From positions 6,402,761 to 6,466,760 of the forward strand of contig OX123200.2 in assembly GCA_944739405.2 (NCBI GenBank): a stretch of 64,000 nucleotides of DNA. Direction: 5' to 3'. The position numbers and the translations under genes are program-made. Under the pieces are notes generated by a model. It was not told the DNA's origin. It made no database searches and saw nothing but the letters and a program-made list of their open reading frames with translations. Shown piece after piece: positions 63,829 through 64,000 of the stretch. Position 1 is the stretch's first letter. Each line of letters starts with the position of its first letter. The stretch is from Euclidia mi (Eukaryota > Arthropoda > Insecta > Lepidoptera > Erebidae).

Positions 63829-64000
63829 TAGATCTTGAATCGTGGGGACATTACACACATTTAAACAACGGACACCGAGCGCACTAAGACAAAAGGGGAA
63901 CCATTAACCAAACGCTTCAGTTTCTAAAAAATATGCTTTGTAGGCCAGTAACCCATTCATGCCTATTTCCATCACAAAATTGAAGAGCGTCTCACATTTT

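Overview
The window looks like gene-poor nuclear DNA from a moth or butterfly (Lepidoptera). The background is AT-rich. It carries repeat types typical of lepidopteran genomes: tRNA-headed SINEs, RTE-type LINE tails ending in GATGAT or TATG repeats, a Helitron ending in CAGCAGCTAG-T, and many short non-autonomous Helitrons. I found no host protein-coding gene, real tRNA, rRNA, CRISPR array or operon. Every coding signal I can support is a transposon relic.

Working names used below. SINE-A: tRNA-like head, tail CTGCCTACCCCTTCGGGG. SINE-B: tRNA-like head ending GCGCGCACCA, tail GCTGATGATGATGA or an alternative tail. SINE-C: about 240 bp, constant start TGTCCGTGTGGTG, no Pol III boxes seen. SINE-D: 5S rRNA-like head. 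SINE-E: Ser/Leu-type tRNA-like head. SINE-F: body AAGTACTACCCTCTCACAG. Hel-1 to Hel-4: non-autonomous Helitron-like families, mostly ending CTAG before a T. MITE-1: three copies of one terminal-inverted-repeat element.

Layout. 1-7.8 kb: two MITE-1 copies, SINEs A to C, and a hAT-like element with an internal 3 x 108 bp array. 7.8-15 kb: an inverted Hel-1 pair, SINE-F, and a broken YqaJ-type nuclease gene. 15.8-18.4 kb: an RTE relic, a CRGC-motif LINE ORF2 tail, and serial Hel-1 copies. 18.4-31.3 kb: scattered SINEs, 5S-headed SINEs, an RTE end with an open reading frame, and a second Hel-1 inverted pair. 34.1-36.6 kb: a decayed hAT element with TCTCGG arrays at both ends, a third MITE-1, and a Harbinger MITE. 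40.1-43.65 kb: a Helitron traceable end to end, with the helicase relic but no Rep domain. 44.6-48.5 kb: RTE relics, a three-unit tandem repeat, and a Harbinger element holding the starts of two genes. 49.8-54.7 kb: nested insertions in SINE-B, two MITEs flanked by TATA, and more Helitron-like pieces. 55-64 kb: mostly unique AT-rich DNA with several young SINEs and an AT microsatellite.

The elements relate to one another as follows. RTE-type LINE tails in the window match the tails of SINE-A and SINE-C, so the LINEs are plausible mobilising partners of those SINEs. The Helitron relic is a plausible relative of whatever mobilised Hel-1 to Hel-4. Several nests give a clear relative order of insertion. 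I see no new functional system. The most informative items are the element structures, their target duplications and the nests.
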